Origin: Oribacterium sp. UBA3737
GTDB lineage: Bacteria; Bacillota_A; Clostridia; Lachnospirales; Lachnospiraceae
Direction of reading: 5' to 3'
DNA length: 7,633 nucleotides
Assembly (NCBI GenBank): GCA_002371295.1
Contig: DFGZ01000225.1
Location: 1 to 7,633 of the forward strand
Shown here: positions 6,317-7,633 of the stretch, in pieces
How positions within the stretch are numbered: position 1 is the stretch's first letter
Layout of the letters: each line of letters starts with the position of its first letter
The notes under the pieces: generated by a model
Seen by the model: only the letters and a program-made list of their open reading frames with translations
Told to the model about the DNA's origin: nothing
The model's database searches: none
Program-made: the position numbers and the translations under genes

Positions 6317-7336
6317 ATGAAGTTAGTTAGTTTTGCAATCCCATGCTACAATTCTGCGGCCTATATGGGGAAGTGCATTGAGTCCATACTTGTGGGAGGA
6401 GATGAAGTTGAGATCATAGTTGTGGACGATGGTTCTCAGAAGGACAACACCTTTGAAATAGCCAGGGAATATGAAGCTAAGTATCCTGGAATCGTAAAGG
6501 CTGTCCATCAGGAGAACGGAGGTCACGGAGAGGCTGTAAATACCGGCCTAAAAAACGCCACAGGGCTTTATTTCAAGGTGGTAGACTCTGATGACTGGCT
6601 TGATGAGGAAGCTCTGCCAAAGGTGCTTTCACAGCTTCGTACCCTTGTTATGGAGGGGAATTCTGTAGATATGTTCGTCTGCAACTTCATCTATGATAAG
6701 GTGGGACAGGCACATAAGAAGGTGATGAGATATACCACAGCCCTTCCTCAGGATAAGGTATTTTCATGGAAGGATGTTAAGCATTTCCATATCGGACAGT
6801 ACATACTGATGCATTCTGTCATCTATCGTACACAGATGCTCAGAGACTGTAATCTCGAGCTTCCGAAGCATACATTCTATGTGGACAATATCTTCGTATA
6901 TCAGCCTCTGCCATCCGTTAAGTCCATGTACTACATGAACATCAACCTTTATCATTACTTTATCGGACGCGATGACCAGTCTGTCAATGAGACGGTCATG
7001 ATAGGGCGTATAGACCAGCAGCTTAAGGTCAACCGCATCATGCTTGAATGCTGTGATATCAACAAGCTGAGCTCAAGAAAGCTTCGTAAGTACATGTTCA
7101 GCTATCTTCAGATCATTACGACCATTTCTTCTGTACTTGCCATAAAGTCAGGGCTTCCTGAGAATATGGAGAAGAAAAAGGAGCTCTGGGATCATATAAG
7201 AGAGACAAACTTCCCTGTATGGCTTCGAATGAGAGCTTCATTCCTTGGTCAGGGCATGAATTTCAATACCAAGGCCGGTAACAAGCTTACCATCATGTGC
7301 TACAAGCTTGCCCAAAAGTTCTACGGATTCAACTGA
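6317..7336 (+). CDS. Family 2 (GT-A fold) glycosyltransferase
   Basis: This 339-residue protein begins with a classic GT2 nucleotide-sugar-binding domain: SFAIPCYNSAAYMGKCIESIL at the N-terminus, IIVVDDGS (33-40), QENGGHGEAVNTGL (about 65-78), and the metal-binding DxD-type motif VVDSDDWLD (88-96). The second half is family-typical but not diagnostic, with HTFYVDNIFVYQ (185-196) where the catalytic-base region usually lies. There is no signal peptide and no clear membrane segment; 261-275 is only moderately hydrophobic. A cytoplasmic or membrane-associated role in cell wall, capsule or lipid glycosylation is likely, but donor and acceptor cannot be read from sequence. GAGG (6306-6309) lies 7 bases before the ATG. 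The gene is bounded by terminators on both sides, so it is monocistronic and unlinked to the carbamoyl-phosphate operon. Codon use resembles its neighbours. Confidence 0.93.
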   Translation: MKLVSFAIPCYNSAAYMGKCIESILVGGDEVEIIVVDDGSQKDNTFEIAREYEAKYPGIVKAVHQENGGHGEAVNTGLKNATGLYFKVVDSDDWLDEEALPKVLSQLRTLVMEGNSVDMFVCNFIYDKVGQAHKKVMRYTTALPQDKVFSWKDVKHFHIGQYILMHSVIYRTQMLRDCNLELPKHTFYVDNIFVYQPLPSVKSMYYMNINLYHYFIGRDDQSVNETVMIGRIDQQLKVNRIMLECCDINKLSSRKLRKYMFSYLQIITTISSVLAIKSGLPENMEKKKELWDHIRETNFPVWLRMRASFLGQGMNFNTKAGNKLTIMCYKLAQKFYGFN

Positions 7337-7341
7337 TTTAT

Positions 7342-7372
7342 ATTCCCCGCTTTACGGCGGGGGATTACTTTT
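7342..7372 (+). terminator. Intrinsic terminator of the glycosyltransferase gene
   Basis: ATTCCCCGC (7342-7350) pairs with GCGGGGGAT (7357-7365), one pair being T-G, around a 6-base loop. TTACTTTT follows (7365-7372). It starts 5 bases after the stop codon. The T-run merges into repeat copy B. Confidence 0.88.
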
Positions 7373-7464
7373 GCTATATGGCTGTGAAACGCAAGTATCT
7401 TTTCGCATGAATATATATTTGACAGCCCGGTTCATCGAATAGGGGTTTCTGGCCTGTTCGATGA
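7370..7464 (+). repeat. Structured intergenic repeat, copy B
   Basis: This is copy B of the element at 6107-6198; the conserved core is 7404-7437. GGCTGT (7380-7385) is complementary to ACAGCC (7422-7427). Hairpin a: TGTGAAA (7383-7389) with TTTCGCA (7401-7407), one wobble pair. Hairpin b is stronger than in copy A: TCATCGAATAGG (7432-7443) pairs over all 12 positions with CCTGTTCGATGA (7453-7464), one wobble pair, loop GGTTTCTGG. The sequence of hairpin b differs from copy A while pairing is kept. No T-run follows, so it is not a terminator. Downstream to 7534 I see only AT-rich sequence leading into the tRNA promoter. Confidence 0.7.
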
Positions 7465-7534
7465 CTTAAAACCCACGTAATATCGCGGTTTTTGGCGCCT
7501 GAATCAAAATAATCAAAAAAGTTTAAAATGTTTG

Positions 7535-7563
7535 TTGACAAAGATGGATCCATTTAGTAATAT
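7535..7563 (+). promoter_or_regulatory. Strong promoter for the tRNA transcript
   Basis: A perfect TTGACA -35 box (7535-7540), a 17-base spacer and TAATAT (7558-7563) as the -10 box. The region just upstream (about 7505-7530) is rich in A-tracts, as in UP elements of stable RNA promoters. A start near 7570 would leave a leader of roughly 45 bases before the tRNA. Confidence 0.8.
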
Positions 7564-7616
7564 ATACGAGTCGCCAAGAGACAGAGCAAAAAAGCACTGA
7601 AACGAAAGCGATAGAC

Positions 7617-7633
7617 GGGGTCTTAGCTCAGCT
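7617..7633 (+). tRNA. 5' end of a tRNA, probably tRNA-Ala (cut by window end)
   Basis: The last 17 bases fit tRNA numbering: a 7-base acceptor strand GGGGTCT, then T8, A9, GCTC of the D-arm, A14 and G15. GGGGTCTTAGCTCAGCT resembles clostridial alanine tRNAs, but the anticodon lies outside the window, so the isoacceptor is an inference. It may be the first of a tRNA or rRNA cluster. Confidence 0.75.

Noticed and set aside
6107..7464. CRISPR array or insertion sequence bounded by the two repeat copies
   Set aside because: Only two copies exist, far apart and in direct orientation, with an ordinary glycosyltransferase between them; there is no transposase, no regular spacing and no terminal inverted repeats.

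Overview
The window reads as an ordinary chromosomal segment of a low-to-mid GC Firmicute, most likely a member of the Lachnospiraceae (Butyrivibrio/Roseburia-like). This placement is an inference from the purine-rich AGGAG-type ribosome binding sites, protein similarity as I recall it, U-tract terminators and a clostridial-type tRNA 5' end. All genes lie on the + strand, and I see no convincing minus-strand gene.

Layout. (1) Positions 1-418: 3' half of dapF (diaminopimelate epimerase), cut by the window edge and followed by GC-rich hairpins that may end its transcript. (2) Positions 419-753: a 335-base gap before carA, with a possible -10 box, two strong hairpins, a possible loop pseudoknot and a clear intrinsic terminator about 60 bases before the carA start. 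This looks like an attenuation leader. (3) Positions 754-6036: a tight operon carA-carB-arcC (carbamoyl-phosphate synthase small and large subunits, then a carbamate kinase-like protein) with gaps of 4 and 17 bases, closed by a strong terminator at 6063-6108. (4) Positions 6317-7336: a stand-alone family 2 glycosyltransferase with its own terminator. (5) Positions 7535-7633: a strong promoter and the first 17 bases of a tRNA, probably tRNA-Ala, cut by the window end.

How the genes work together. CarA hydrolyses glutamine and channels ammonia to CarB, which builds carbamoyl phosphate for pyrimidines and arginine. The third gene belongs to the family that interconverts carbamoyl phosphate + ADP with carbamate + ATP, so the operon joins synthesis and possible disposal or salvage of one intermediate. 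No arginine deiminase or ornithine carbamoyltransferase is present in the window.

The most unusual content is non-coding. The same element occurs directly after the terminators of arcC and of the glycosyltransferase gene. Its core is 34 bases long and 32 of these are identical in the two copies. The flanking hairpin differs in sequence but stays paired, and its wobble pairs only make sense for RNA from the + strand. With the carA leader, these are the two candidates for undescribed structured RNAs here.
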